Shown here piece after piece: positions 1-10,780 of a DNA stretch of 64,000 nt; the first letter of the stretch is position 1, and each line of letters begins with the position of its first letter. Under the pieces are notes generated by a model. The model had not been told where the DNA came from and did no database searches. It was given only the letters and a program-made list of their open reading frames with translations. Origin of the DNA: Acanthosepion pharaonis (lineage: Eukaryota; Mollusca; Cephalopoda; Sepiida; Sepiidae). The translations under genes were made by a program, and so were the position numbers. The stretch covers positions 7,501 to 71,500 of the forward strand of contig CAHIKZ030002080.1 of NCBI GenBank assembly GCA_903632075.3, read 5' to 3'.

Positions 1-89
1 AATTTTTTTTACATATAGATAATTTGTTCATACAATTTCAAACAGATTTTTATTCATAGTGTTTAGTCAAAATAAAGTATATTTTTGTA

Positions 90-535
90 TCTGTCTAAAT
101 GATTGAGATGAACTATTATGTATACTATTTACATTATTCGGACCATTGTCCTCATGTTTGTCAAAATCATTTATTACAAATCCATTTTGTAAAAAATGGT
201 TGCTGAAGACATTACATTTATAATATCCAGAAATTCATACACAGATGTGAAAAGGCACAGTGGATAAATGACTGGACCCAAACAATAAATTGAGTTCAAT
301 ACCTATGTTAAGGCATTGGAGATCTTTCAGAGGAGAATTAAAAGATGAATGATAACTAGCATCCATTTAACATGGCACATGGAACTAAAACAGTCTACCC
401 CAGTGAGAGAAATAAAATATTTCAGTTCAACATTCCAACCACCTGAAGAAGGCCCGGAATTTTTACAAACTAATTTTTTAATTTAAATAAAAATGGTGAC
501 AAAGACAAGGGACAATAGTAAATAATAAAATTTGT
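90..535 (+). repeat. FB-1 palindromic element, decayed copy A
   Basis: A short minus-oriented left arm (about 90-180, with the family motif TTCGGACCATTGTCCTCAT) is followed by a plus-oriented right arm (about 193-535). The right arm carries the B-box-like GAGTTCAATACC, the block ACAGTCTACCCCAGTGAG and the CTGAAGAAGG stem motif near 444. Most of the left arm has been lost. It is clearly related to the copies at 9183, 21354, 41542 and 49948. Confidence 0.75.
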
Positions 536-1261
536 TTACACACACCATGCTAATCAAAATTTTTTCATTTTTGCATCTCAACAACAACATTTAATTTACA
601 TCAACTGTTTATGAAAAACTTATTGACATTTTTCTAACAAAAATCTTCAGTTCAGCAAAAAATGTTTTGACCTCCTTGAATGGAAAAAGTTTTTTTTTTT
701 ACAAGATTACAAACTTGGATCAATAAACTATTATGAATCTTTTGCTTTGTTGACCTTGCTTTCAATATTCTGTTTCTCTTTAACAGTTTATTCAGATGAC
801 CAAGAAAAGGGTTGCTCATTTTCCTTCTGGCTCTAATGATATCTTGTTTCCAAAAAGGATTCCATGAACCTATAAATTACCAAGTTCCAATTGACAAAAA
901 GAAATTGAACTTTATTGACTCTTGTATATTTGCTTCACCTGACAGAGATCAAAATCTGTTTTTCTCTTCAAGGTAATTGAGAAAACAATAATTATCAAGG
1001 TAACCTTGGAAACCATTGTTCATTCAGTCCTCATTCAGTGACTGACTCTAATCACTCTGAAGACTGAATTTGACTTAAGATATATTAGTAGTTCACAAAC
1101 ATTTTTCTAAATGCTGCACCCTTAGCCCCTAGTCCACATCTATCATGCTTCCTGCCAGTGCTTATATGAAAACACGTCTTTCTATAATGCAAATTCAGAA
1201 CAATGGCTAATCTACACATGCATTTCAGATTTTCTTACAGAATATTATAGTGATTTTCCAA
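536..1261. other. AT-rich non-coding stretch
   Basis: Poly-A/T-rich unique-looking DNA. I see no open frame of note, no RNA gene and no recognised repeat. Confidence 0.6.
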
Positions 1262-1385
1262 GCATAGCTTAGATGTAGCACAAGGCCGAAAATATGGGTC
1301 ACTCAGTAAGGATCGAACTCACTACTCATTTGTAATTTTTCTAGCAAAACAAGCTTGCTAACCTTTACACCGCCTCAGGGTACCC
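1262..1385 (-). repeat. S1 tRNA-derived SINE
   Basis: Read on the minus strand, a tRNA-like head has an A-box-like stretch (gtgtaaaggttagca) and a B box in the form AGTTCGATCC. The 3' end has the family signature of GGCCTTGTGC followed by CTAAGCT. It matches the two better copies at 43022-43277. Confidence 0.7.
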
Positions 1386-2347
1386 TCTTACAGACCATTA
1401 TATAACAAAATGCCTAAGTAATACATATAACAAAGGCAAGAATTCATATTTTTTACAAAGAAATTTTCAATATTTTATTGAATTGGGATATTAACAAAAA
1501 AAATTTTCAATCTGATGGACATTATTTGTGATGCAAAGGTTGATGCGCTTTATAAGATTTATGTAAACTCAATGCAATAAGTTCATTGCCGTCAATTTTA
1601 TAATAAAGATTCTTTTGTGTTCAATCAATGTTTGCATTATTGATTTTCATTGATATTACACCTTTTTAGTATAGGAAGAAAAATTTCAATTCTTTCTTTC
1701 GACAAAATCATGTTTAATACCAATTAAAAAAAAAAAAAAAAAAAAATTGCCAATTTCGTTTGTGTCCAAATTTTAAGGATATCATGTATATCACCAAATT
1801 AACATTTGGTTATATCGGTACACCTGCAAATGTAGAACATTGGCCCCTGCTGATATCAGATATCTAACTTGGCTAGCACAGATAACATCAGCAAGATACA
1901 AACCAAAATCAAACATGTAACTTTGGAGGATAAAATTAAATAAAACCAAGCATTTTATGCATAACTCTTATGTTAATTTTATTCATGTTCTTTCTTTGAC
2001 TTAGATGTTGTTATATAGACTTGATAAAAAAAAGAAAAATTTATATTGCTTGATTCACAGGACAGATTTGAAGGCAAGGGAACAGAGGAAATCAATGCAT
2101 ATCCTACTTAGTGAGCCTGAGTAAATGGATGGTGGGACAGGGTTTAGGAAAAAAAATTAAATACAAAATTTATTAAGAGCTAAAAAGGAAATAAAATCTG
2201 CAAGAGCCATCAATCTTTACATTTCAAGTGGACACAGCACATAATGAAGGTTCTAATGTCACCTCACTGCATCCAGTGGCAGTGGTATCGCCTAGTTTGG
2301 GAAATGCAAGCAGAGAGCATTGGTTAGCCAACTCGACTAAATCTCAG
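1386..2347. other. AT-rich non-coding stretch
   Basis: Contains a poly-A run (about 1725-1746) and otherwise unremarkable AT-rich sequence. No gene or known repeat recognised. Confidence 0.55.
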
Positions 2348-2466
2348 CATTACAGCCATATCATGTTGAAACACCAGTCCGCATATGATGACCAAAGTTA
2401 AGCAGTGTTGAGTTTGGTCAGTACCTAGATGGGTGACCATTTAGGAATACCAGGTGCTGTAAGCTT
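2348..2466 (+). pseudogene. 5S rRNA pseudogene (SINE head)
   Basis: Full 5S length (~119 nt) is present, from ATTACAGCCATATCATGTTG to CAGGTGCTGTAAGCTT. Several changes from the animal 5S consensus (for example GTGTTGAGTTTGG where GCGTCGGGCCTGG-like sequence is expected) make a functional ribosomal RNA unlikely. It is single-copy here and fused to a SINE tail. Confidence 0.85.
2393..2451 (+). promoter_or_regulatory. 5S-type internal RNA polymerase III control region
   Basis: The A-box segment AAAGTTAAGCAG and the IE/C-box segment AGATGGGTGACC...GGAATACCAGG of the 5S internal control region are well preserved compared with the rest of the copy. That fits the TFIIIA/pol III promoter that would drive SINE transcription. 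Confidence 0.6.
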
Positions 2467-2610
2467 AGATGTGTATAATTGATAATGGCCTGGAATTGTT
2501 AATCAGATGCCGAGTTCCAATTCCTGTTATATCCACTTATTTGCAAATAGCCTTGAGAAAGGGTATGAATCCACTTCTCCCTCCTCAGCTATGGGTTAAT
2601 TAGTAATTAT

Positions 2611-2998
2611 TATCTCAAGAACAAAAAATTCTTACAATCTAAAAAAAAGTATTTTCTGGCTTTAAATAACCTCCAATCGATTAATAAGCCATAGAAAATC
2701 AATCAATCAATTAGCAAATCTTCAAATTGTTTTGCCATTGCGTCAAATATTGTAAACATCTATAGTGTTTACTTTAGAACAGTAGTTAAAAATGTTTGAG
2801 CTAAGCCATCATTGTGTGCTCTGTAATTGTTGACCATGTACGAGAAATGGCTAAGCTTTTATAAATATTTTCTGAGACTTCTCTGCCTTTGGTAAACTGG
2901 ATTAGTGTTGTTTGAAATTTTGTGGTTTGATTACTTTAAATTTTTATTTGAAAATTTTTTCTTTTCAAAAATTTGACCCATTTTTTTTTTTTTTTCAT
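2611..2998. other. AT-rich non-coding stretch
   Basis: No gene seen. Small (ATCA)n and poly-T runs; the poly-T at 2981-2995 abuts the mariner element. Confidence 0.55.
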
Positions 2999-4242
2999 CA
3001 GGTCATCCCGTAAGTTCTGTCCGAATTTTAACTTTTTTTAAAATGAACAAAATTTAAAGAGTATTTTATAATGTCTAATGCTGAACATTATTTTTATGTT
3101 TAGATGCATTTAAACTGATCAAATTTTATTTCAGAGAACAATAAAATTAAATTTTGTTTGGTTAAAACCCTGCTAACATAGAAGTACCCAAGAATCATTT
3201 GAGGCACATAATGCTTTATGAGTTCAAGAAAGAAAACTCAGCAGCCGAAGCGGCTAGAAACATTCACTCAGTTTATGGAGAGGAATGTGTGAATGAAAGA
3301 ACTTGCAAAAGAGGTGGAGATTTCACCCTTGAAGATGAAGATCGAACCGGACGTCCAGTTGAGTTTGATGAAAAGCTTCTTGAAGCAGCCCTTGAAGAAA
3401 ATCCTGCTTTATCAATTGAGGAATTGGCAGTGGTTCTCAGTTCAAACCATACAACTGTTCATCGTCATCTTCAACAACTTGGAAAATTCCTAAACTTGGA
3501 AAATGGGTGCCTCATGAATTGTCTGAAAACAATCTCAAATCCTGAGTTGACATCTGCTCTTCTCTCCATTCTCGCCAACTTGTTTCACCTTTTTTGGATA
3601 GACTTGTGACTGGCGACGAAAAATGGATCTTTTATCGAAATGTTAAGCGTCGTAGACAGTGGCTTTGGTAAAGGGAAGGACCCCAGCCACAGCCGAGAAG
3701 GGAACTTCATGGGCAAAAGGTTCTTCTTTCAATCTGGTGGGATCGCCAAAGGAATAATCCACTTTGAATTCTTACCACCTAATGCAACAATTAATGCTCA
3801 AATATACTGTCAGCAATTAGAGCGTTTGAACCAAGCTTTGAGGAAAAAAAAGACCTGCTCTAGTGAATCGAAAAGAGGTGATGTTTCATCAGGACAATGC
3901 GCGACCCCACACAGCAAGAATCACATCACAAAAGATCAAAGAACTTGGTTGGGAGAAAATTCCTCATCCACCTTATTCTCCCGATCTTGCTCCTTCAGAC
4001 TACCATTTGTTTCGTAGCTTACAGAATCATTTGGAAGAAACAGCTTTTGTAACACAGGAAGAGGTTAAAACTGACATTTGTGAGTTCTTCGAATCAAAGC
4101 CAAAAAGAATTTTACAGTAATGGAATTAGTAAGCTTGTTAATAGATGGAAGGAAGTCATAGATAATCAGGGAAAATACATTGTTGATTGAATCTGTAATT
4201 AAATGTTTTCTTTATTAACATTTGACAGAACTTGACATTTTC
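2999..4242 (+). mobile_element. mariner (DD34D) DNA transposon, inactive
   Basis: The element is ~1.24 kb, close to the normal 1.3 kb of mariners. Diverged terminal inverted repeats share AAGTTCTGTC (about 3012-3021 at the left, its complement about 4223-4232 at the right). The interior is a transposase gene broken by frameshifts. Both ends are approximate, and no clean TA duplication could be assigned. Confidence 0.85.
3199..4190 (+). pseudogene. mariner transposase pseudogene
   Basis: It encodes a cut-and-paste transposase of the Tc1/mariner superfamily. Conceptual segments in several frames give, in order: the N-terminal helix-turn-helix region (NAAEAAR-like start, RTCKR, GRPVEFDEKLLEAALEENP, HTTVHRHLQQLGK), then the catalytic motifs VTGDEKWI (first Asp, about 3607-3630), HQDNARPH (second Asp, about 3887-3910) and YSPDLAPSDYHLF (third Asp). 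There are 34 residues between the second and third Asp, the DD34D mariner signature. The tail ends with a stop at 4188-4190. The reading frame changes at least three times (near 3310-3320, 3500-3610 and 3840-3860), and about seven residues of the WF-containing linker after RTCKR are missing. It cannot make a full enzyme but could be mobilised in trans if its ends are still recognised. Confidence 0.9.
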
Positions 4243-4554
4243 AATAAATAAATATATATATCACAATTTCTTGTTACACATATTTTTGTCCTTATAAAGC
4301 AAAATGTCTTTTTTCCCAGATGCTCATCTAAAATCACCTAAAGTGTCAGTCTTTGTTACAATGACACACTATTTAAAGTGACAGACAAAACCAAGTGAGG
4401 AAAATAACAATTCTAGTAAAGACTGGAGATCAACAATAGGTGATAAAAGAAAATTATAGATTTACATGTGAAAGTCTTCTAAGAATAATAAATATATGAC
4501 TAAATATCACAATTATCTATGCAGTCATTTTTGACGACATGGGTAAATTTTATA

Positions 4555-4860
4555 TAAGGGGGATTCAAATATTATTATTTAGTGCATACTTCTATTTGAA
4601 ATAGACACCCCATTTTTATTTTTACTTTAAATAGTGTGTATTACATCTGTCTATTGCCTAGCATTCTATTTGCACTCAGGAAATCTGAATAAATTTAAAA
4701 TATATACTGACCTGCCATAGATGTAATATACACTGTTTATGATAAAAATAAAAATGGGGCAACCATTTCAAATACAAGTGTCCACTATAATAATATTAGC
4801 AGTAATAAAATTGTCTGATTAAAAATAAATCCATTAATTCTTTATATATATATATATATT
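4555..4860. repeat. FB-4 fold-back element, with (TA)n end
   Basis: The left arm (AATAGACACCCCATTTTTAT, about 4600) and right arm (its near complement about 4750-4775) are inverted. Both also contain AGTGT..TATTACATCT in opposite orientation. It ends in ATTAAAAATAAATCCATTAA and then a (TA)n tract at 4843-4859. The same family occurs at 34389, 38764, 40385 and 48460. Confidence 0.75.
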
Positions 4861-4974
4861 GCAATCAGTCTAACATACATTGTTTTTAATAGATGTGCCT
4901 TATTCAAGATAGCGCCCCCTATAAATTGGAATGTAGATCAACACATGAAATTGCTTGTAAAATATTTAAAATTC

Positions 4975-5070
4975 CAATTTTAGCAAATGACATTTATACC
5001 AGAAAGTTTGCTAAGGCTGAAAGTTTAAATAATTTTATGAGCAATTTTAACTGTAGGTTTACATTTTATA
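4975..5070 (+). repeat. direct repeat with 5800-5895
   Basis: The stretch with GTTTGCTAAGGCTGAAA...TTTATGAGCAATTTTAACTG recurs in diverged form at about 5815-5890. Both copies run into a (TA)n or ACACA tract. The element is unidentified. Confidence 0.6.
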
Positions 5071-5096
5071 CACATATACACACACAGTAAAAATAT

Positions 5097-5285
5097 AGTC
5101 TTAAGATTTGCTATATTTATGGCTAAAAGTATTCAATATCAGGGATAGAGCATCTGTAAATATAAAAGTGGACACTGAGGTCAACACTTAGAGGGAACAA
5201 TATGTTTCATACTTGAATGCAACTTTCAGGCCATTATATTTACAAATGCACTATCTCTGATAAAGATATAGTTTTAAGGTATGCT
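5097..5285. repeat. FB-5 fold-back element
   Basis: The left half (ATATCAGGGATAGAGCATCT, about 5140-5158) is inverted in the right half (complement of AGAGATAGTGCATTTGTAA at about 5236-5262). The outer parts carry the TTAAG/CTTAAA...GCTATATTTAT-like ends in opposite orientation. Related copies lie at 23640 and 38590. It runs into (TA)n at 5287-5307. Confidence 0.65.
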
Positions 5286-5610
5286 AATATATATATATAT
5301 ATATATAAAATAATATCAAATCCATAAGTCAAAAGGATAATCCAAGTGGTTCTTTTTGATATAAAATATTAAAAAAGTTAGATCCATAGATATTTCAATG
5401 TATAGACTACTTTAAAATATTATATTTAACACTAATCATAGGCATTAAAAAAAACAAATCAAAAAATTTTATTAAATCATTTTTATGTTTGTAAATTTAT
5501 ACCATTTATATCTTTAAATGGTCTCATGTTTAAACTTAATTGTCAAAAATAAATGAAAAAATTTATTGCTGTATTTTTGTATAATGTTGCTTTTTTCTCT
5601 GATGTGTGTG

Positions 5611-5616
<6 letters not shown>

Positions 5617-5679
<63 letters not shown>
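5617..5679. repeat. (TA)n microsatellite
   Basis: About 31 TA units preceded by a TG-rich stretch. Open frames across it are repetitive Tyr-Ile translations and are not coding. Confidence 0.97.
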
Positions 5680-5681
<2 letters not shown>

Positions 5682-5900
5682 AGGTATATTTAGGCAGCAA
5701 ATGTTCATCTAACCAAATTTGATTAACAAGAACTGACAAGGTTTGTCTGCTTAATTTTTTATTATAGTTTTCTAATTTTCAAATAAGGTAATGTATATTG
5801 TGCTTGAAGTTTGATTTTTTTAAAATGTTTGCTAAGATTGAAATTTTAAATGAATTTTATGAGAAATTTTAACTAGGTTTACATTTCATAGATACATACA

Positions 5901-5913
<13 letters not shown>

Positions 5914-5939
<26 letters not shown>

Positions 5940-5974
5940 CAATACCCATTGCTTATATATATATATATGTATAT
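5914..5974. repeat. two (TA)n tracts
   Basis: TA tracts at 5914-5938 and 5953-5974, separated by a short unique spacer. A third lies at 6159-6179 on the other side of the hairpin at 6041. Confidence 0.95.
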
Positions 5975-6040
5975 AATTGGTGTATACGGAATGAATTCCA
6001 ATAACCAACAATTACTATTGTTAAAAGAGTGCTCAATACA

Positions 6041-6098
6041 AAGTGATGATGTTGAATGTAAAAGAAAGAAATTTTTTTTACATTCAACATCATCACTT
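6041..6098. repeat. 22-bp perfect inverted repeat (hairpin)
   Basis: The arm 6041-6062 (AAGTGATGATGTTGAATGTA plus AA) is perfectly complementary to 6077-6098, with a 14-nt purine-rich loop. Both sides are flanked by (TA)n. It would fold into a stable stem as RNA or DNA. Confidence 0.95.
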
Positions 6099-6209
6099 GA
6101 TAAGACACCGAGGGTGTTGAAACAAAATGGGTATTTTTGTAGTGATTTTATAACATATTTATATATATATATATATATAAATAGCCATTGCTTTGTAAAA
6201 TACAAAGTA

Positions 6210-7240
6210 TGTCACTGTGTTTTTAGTTTTCTTTATACATTATATTTGATAAAGCTGGTTTAATTTTATGATCATCTCTTGGAATAGCTGAAATATTGAT
6301 GACCAAAAAAGACAAAATGACTGCAGCAAAAAGTATATTCTAAATATTAAAACACTACTGAATGACGGTCAACACTCTAATTATATTGTCAGAAATTCTA
6401 AGTTGTACCATTGTCTTTATGAATTAATTAGACAAATATCCTCATCTTTGTGACAGTACAGTGATAATATCATCATATTCAGTAATTTACAATGGCATTT
6501 GTAATTACTCATGTTAATAGTAACATTAACCCTTTCCTTATAAGTAAATATTTGGCATTAACTGACAGAGGACTTTTGGTTGAAATTTTAAAAACTATTT
6601 CAAGAAAATAAGTTTCTAAAATGCACTGTTTGCACTCTTTTTAGTACTGATGAGGGCATGGGCTAGCTTTTTGTTTGAAGTAATGTATGTCAATCTTTGG
6701 ATTATATAATTTTCTTTGCTATCCATTTTAGTTGTTGCTGCTGTTGAATGTCCCCAAGTAATGTGGTTTCTGTTTCTAATACAATTCATTTTTTGTGACA
6801 CTATCAGTCCATGAAGCTTGACAAAGGATGATCCTTACTAAGATCTACAGGATTCATTTACTCAAAGTCATTTTTAATCCTTGATCTGAATAAGCAATTG
6901 TTACAGCTCTTTGCATGATATCTATATGAAACTCTTGATCTAATGAGACTAAGAGCATGACTTGAATATTTAGGTTAATGTTTTGGTTCTTTAACAACTT
7001 GTGGTGCTATGCAAAACTAATCCTGGTATAACTTATTCTATATTCAATTTCATTATATCCTATACTAAATTTGTTACAACTGATCGATACACCAAGGTAT
7101 TTGAAGTGTTTAGTATTTACTAATTCCACATCCTGATTTTTTATAATGGATTCTGCATAGATGCCATCACTGATTTCAATCCAATATTTATTTATTTTGG
7201 TTCAAGATCATTCATATTCCAACTATGTCATCAGCATACC
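6210..7240. other. AT-rich non-coding stretch
   Basis: No coding signal or recognised repeat. The start of the minisatellite vocabulary (CAGTACCTGTGTCA) appears only after about 7250. Confidence 0.55.
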
Positions 7241-7249
7241 TGCCTTCCC

Positions 7250-8350
7250 AGTTATCAGTACCTGTGTCACAGGGTGGCACCAGCATAGCCTTTTGTTATG
7301 TCAATTAAACCTGTGTCACCATAACCCATTTTTCCCACCAGCATAGCCTATAATCATCATATTTGAGAGTGTTTAAAGTATAATTTATTCAAAAAAATGT
7401 CAATAAAATTTGTGTTTTCAGCTTAATTTTCCCATTCATCACAAACCTGTAAATCATATGTATGCCCAAATTAAAAACCAGTACCTGTGTCATCAAAAAG
7501 GCTTCCTCATCACCAGTATTCTGTCATCGCAAAATTATTTTAAAATCAGTACCTTAATCATCACATTTCATTTTTTGGCAAGTTTTTTTGTTTTGTTTAT
7601 TTTTTCATTAAAATTACCTGTGTCATCAGCATATATTTTACCAAAATAATACTTTGTTTTTTCCATGATCCTTCTGTTTTAACCTGTAAATAAGGTTAAC
7701 AACCTGTGTCATGGAAAATAATCATCAATACCTGTGTCATTCTTGAAATATTGAAATCATCAGCCTTTCCGTCATCTTACCAAAGAATTTCAGTGAATAA
7801 ATCATCTCATCATATATATTTGCAAAAAAGTATTCTTTCCTCGTCATCAGTACCTGTGTCATCAGCATAGTTTCTTTCCTAATCAGATGTAAAGTTTTCA
7901 TAATTTTAAATACCTGTGTCATCAGCAATAGATTAAAAATAACCTGTTCATCATAAAAGCTTTCTCTTTAATTTTTGTTCACCAGCAAAACCTTTCAAAT
8001 CATCAATCAACCCCAGAACATCAGCACCTGTGTCACCAGCATAGCAATTTCATTCGTCATGTACCTGTGTCATTATGTCATTCCTCATCCCCATTCATCA
8101 GATAGACTTTTGAATTTTTTCAGCCTGTGTCATCAGCATAGCCTTTCCTCATCACCAGTACCTGTGTTTTAGCCTTTCCTTATATTTGATTTCCAAAAAA
8201 TCATGAGCCTTTCCTCATCACCAGGTTTTAATCACCAGCATCAGTATATATATATATATCATCACCAGCACCTGTGTCACCAGCATAGCCTTCCCCGTCA
8301 CCAGCATAGCCTTCCCCATCACCAGTACAGCCTGTTAAATTGTCACCAAC
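7250..8350 (+). repeat. degenerate 37-bp minisatellite
   Basis: The motif ACCTGTGTCATCAGCATAGC followed by CTTTCCTCATCACCAGT recurs at least a dozen times, at about 7261, 7310, 7484, 7617, 7702, 7734, 7851, 7912, 8026, 8124, 8161 and 8271. The best adjacent pair (8124 and 8161) gives a 37-bp period. Between units are AT-rich insertions of 20-100 bp, so the array is interrupted and eroded. A TA tract sits at 8244-8259. Confidence 0.85.
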
Positions 8351-9182
8351 CTGTGTTTTAAGTTACAAATTTCTCCGAGTAATTGTATTCACCAGTCAAA
8401 ATTATATTCATATAAATGTCACTTTTTTCCTTTCATCATCAGTACACTGTTCTCAGAAATTAAATCTGTCAAGAATGCTGTTTTCTGTTAGTAGATTTGT
8501 TTGATATGTATATAATGCTTAAATGATTCGTGCCCATCTCTTCACATCTATGTGTGTTTTTTGTTGTTTTTTACAATAAAGTTCAAGGCCCAAATGGCAG
8601 CTAATGATAGAGGGTTATGTTAAGAGGTAGTTTATATGGATACAATAGGGAGATAATAGTTAACCCTAGACATGAACAGGTTAAAATTGCAGGGAAATGT
8701 CCTCTTGAATGTCAGTTTCACAGAATAGTGTTTTTTTGAGAAGAAGCTGTTTGAGTGAAACTGACTTCTCACTGATGAAATATAGAGGGAATGTGGGTGG
8801 GGTTTACTACAATATAAGTGGCATGACAGGTCCTAGCCATGAAGGTTAGATCTGGCAGAACCAACGAATGCTGTTCATCTGTGCATTTTCCATGGTAGTA
8901 GCAATAGTACAGCAAGGGGCTCGTCACATCCTGCTTGTGTTAGAGAGGTTGAAGGATGGAAAATAAATTATTGCCCACAAGGACTCAGACATGCTTTTGA
9001 ACTCTATTGAGGCTGGAAAGTTAGCACTGGGCAGCTCCTGCCCAAATATGACAATAGTACCCTATTTTCAAGTTCTTGTATATGTGTCATGGTCTAATGT
9101 CCAGTAATTATGTAATTATAAACAGCAGCTTAGTCACATTTTTATAACTATGTTCTTCTATGCAAAGTTGTGAATAAATTAC
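8351..9182. other. non-coding stretch, less AT-rich part at 8580-9060
   Basis: The 8580-9060 part has more balanced composition (for example GGGCTCGTCACATCCTGCTT) than its surroundings and may be an unrecognised old element. No open frame or splice pattern supports a gene. Confidence 0.4.
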
Positions 9183-9396
9183 TCTTGACATTATTCAGAC
9201 TATTGTCCTCATCTTTGTCGCCATATTTATTACAACGTTTTGGCCATTGTATGCTCCGGCCTTCTTCAGGTGGTTGGAATGTCAAACTGAACCCTTTATT
9301 TCACTCACTGGGGTAGACTGTTCTAGTTCCACATGACATGTTTAATGGATGTCAGTTATCAGTTATAATATCTCATCTCAGAAATATAGACAGATA
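9183..9396 (-). repeat. FB-1 palindromic element, deleted copy B
   Basis: A minus-oriented arm carries the complement of CTGAAGAAGGCCGG, with the GGCC/GGCC stem intact. After ATGGATGTCAGTTATCAGTT it jumps directly to the opposite terminus (TCTCATCTCAGAAATATAGA). The centre and almost all of the second arm were lost, which leaves both family termini. Confidence 0.8.
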
Positions 9397-9724
9397 CTGA
9401 AATTACTCTTTGTTTTCATCAAAGTTTTATTATTTGAGATGTTCAGAGAAATGTAAATGTCTGATATAAAGAAAGTGCACATCTTTTTTTTTTCTTTAAA
9501 TGTCATTATTCACAGTTTCCAAGAGAAAACAAAGAAGCATACTGACTTTGCAAAACTGACATATACTTTCAGTTGTTCATGAGTCTTTTGTTTATCTCTT
9601 TGTAGAAATGGAGTCATTTGGTGTAGATTTGTGTAGCACTGGCATTTTTGTGTTGACTGACCATGACCTGTTGCAATGTTTCATATTTGTCTGCAGTCAG
9701 TTTTTACTCCAGTTTTGACAAATT

Positions 9725-10135
9725 GACCTGGCATCTTGGCTTCAGTCACATTTCCACTGCCATAATATAGCTTCCCTATGCCTTTTCTATAAACGCTTTC
9801 GTGGTAATTGTTCTGATGAACTTTCCTCTTTCATACCTAGACTTTATGAATTTAAGTGCAGTACTAGATTGGCAGCAAGGTCTCATCAATTTACAATTGA
9901 AATAGATGTAACTAGAAGTTCTATGCTGACAGTTTCTTCTATCACACTTCTGACTTCTTGCTTCCCAGTCAGTTAAATTTTTGAAAATTAATATCAATAA
10001 TGTATTGCCTTCTTAGCTCTTTTTCTTTTATTGTTCTCTCTCCTTAGTGTTTTTTTTCTCATATTCTCTAACACTCTGTAATCCATTTGTGTCATAGTGG
10101 CTTTATTGCCTTGTTTGGAGAGAAATGATTAAAAA
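9725..10135 (+). mobile_element. LINE-B 3' fragment
   Basis: Matches the 3' end of the LINE at 54780-57990 and the copies at 16104 and 60040. It shares the C-terminal coding remnant (CTATAAACGCTTTCGTGG...) and a 3' segment with GTGGCTTTATTGCCTTG, ending in GAAATGATTAAAAAAAG. All frames are broken. Confidence 0.75.
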
Positions 10136-10780
10136 AAGATAACAATTTTAAAATGCTTTCTGGTGTAACAGTTGTTGCAATCAAAATTGTTATTCGAATT
10201 GAAACTAAATTTTCATATGCAATCTAACAGACTTTTTCAGCTATCCAGTATATATTTTATAATTATAATCAGGATTTCTTAAAGAAAGATTTCATAGGTT
10301 AATAAATAATTTTCTTTATCATCTAATAGCAATTGGTTGAAAATTCTCTTTATACCATGTGATTTTCCTATTATATCTGCAAATTTTTTATCGTATTTTA
10401 AATGTTTTTGGTGTTGTTTTTATGTCTGTGGTTTCCATTTATTATGGGTTTGGCATGTCCTTGAAATATTTTCACGCTAGCTATTTCAATTATTAAATTG
10501 TGAATATTTTTACAAATTCATGAAACAATAATGTTTTATTCATAGAAATGTTTAGACATTTTATAAATGTATAATAAAAGCATTTTTTAAACATCTTAAC
10601 TTAAATTTACATCAATCAGTTTCTATTACAAATGAAATTTCACTTCACTCAAACCAAATACAAAATATATCTTAATTAGCATTTCAGTGGCTTTCAAATC
10701 CAAATGAATTTGACAATTGTTTTATTGTTTTTCAAATAATTATATTTTTCAAAGAGCACTTAAATTCTTAAATTGTCATT
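10136..10780. other. AT-rich non-coding stretch
   Basis: Nothing recognised. It would be the downstream (3' UTR or intergenic) side of the minus-strand exon at 10781-10897. Confidence 0.5.

Larger units (their letters stand above)
2348..2610 (+). repeat. 5S rRNA-derived SINE (SINE3-like)
   Basis: The first ~119 bases are a diverged 5S rRNA gene copy. They run directly into a ~140-base non-5S tail containing CTTGAGAAAGGGTATGAA and CTATGGGTTAATTAGTA. A closely similar tail follows a tRNA-like head at 63240-63470, so one tail is shared by a 5S-headed and a tRNA-headed element. That is the structure of a SINE rather than a plain 5S pseudogene. The 3' boundary is approximate. Confidence 0.75.

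Noticed and set aside
2348..2466. Functional 5S rRNA gene
   Set aside because: Too many changes from the animal 5S consensus, single copy, and fused to a SINE tail.
5514..5708. Open frames rich in alternating Tyr-Ile (also near 6000, 11100, 38550 and 45050)
   Set aside because: They are translations of (TA)n microsatellites and have no coding meaning.
7250..8350. Coding tandem-repeat protein
   Set aside because: Unit spacing is irregular and every frame has stops between units, so the repeat is not translated as a long array.
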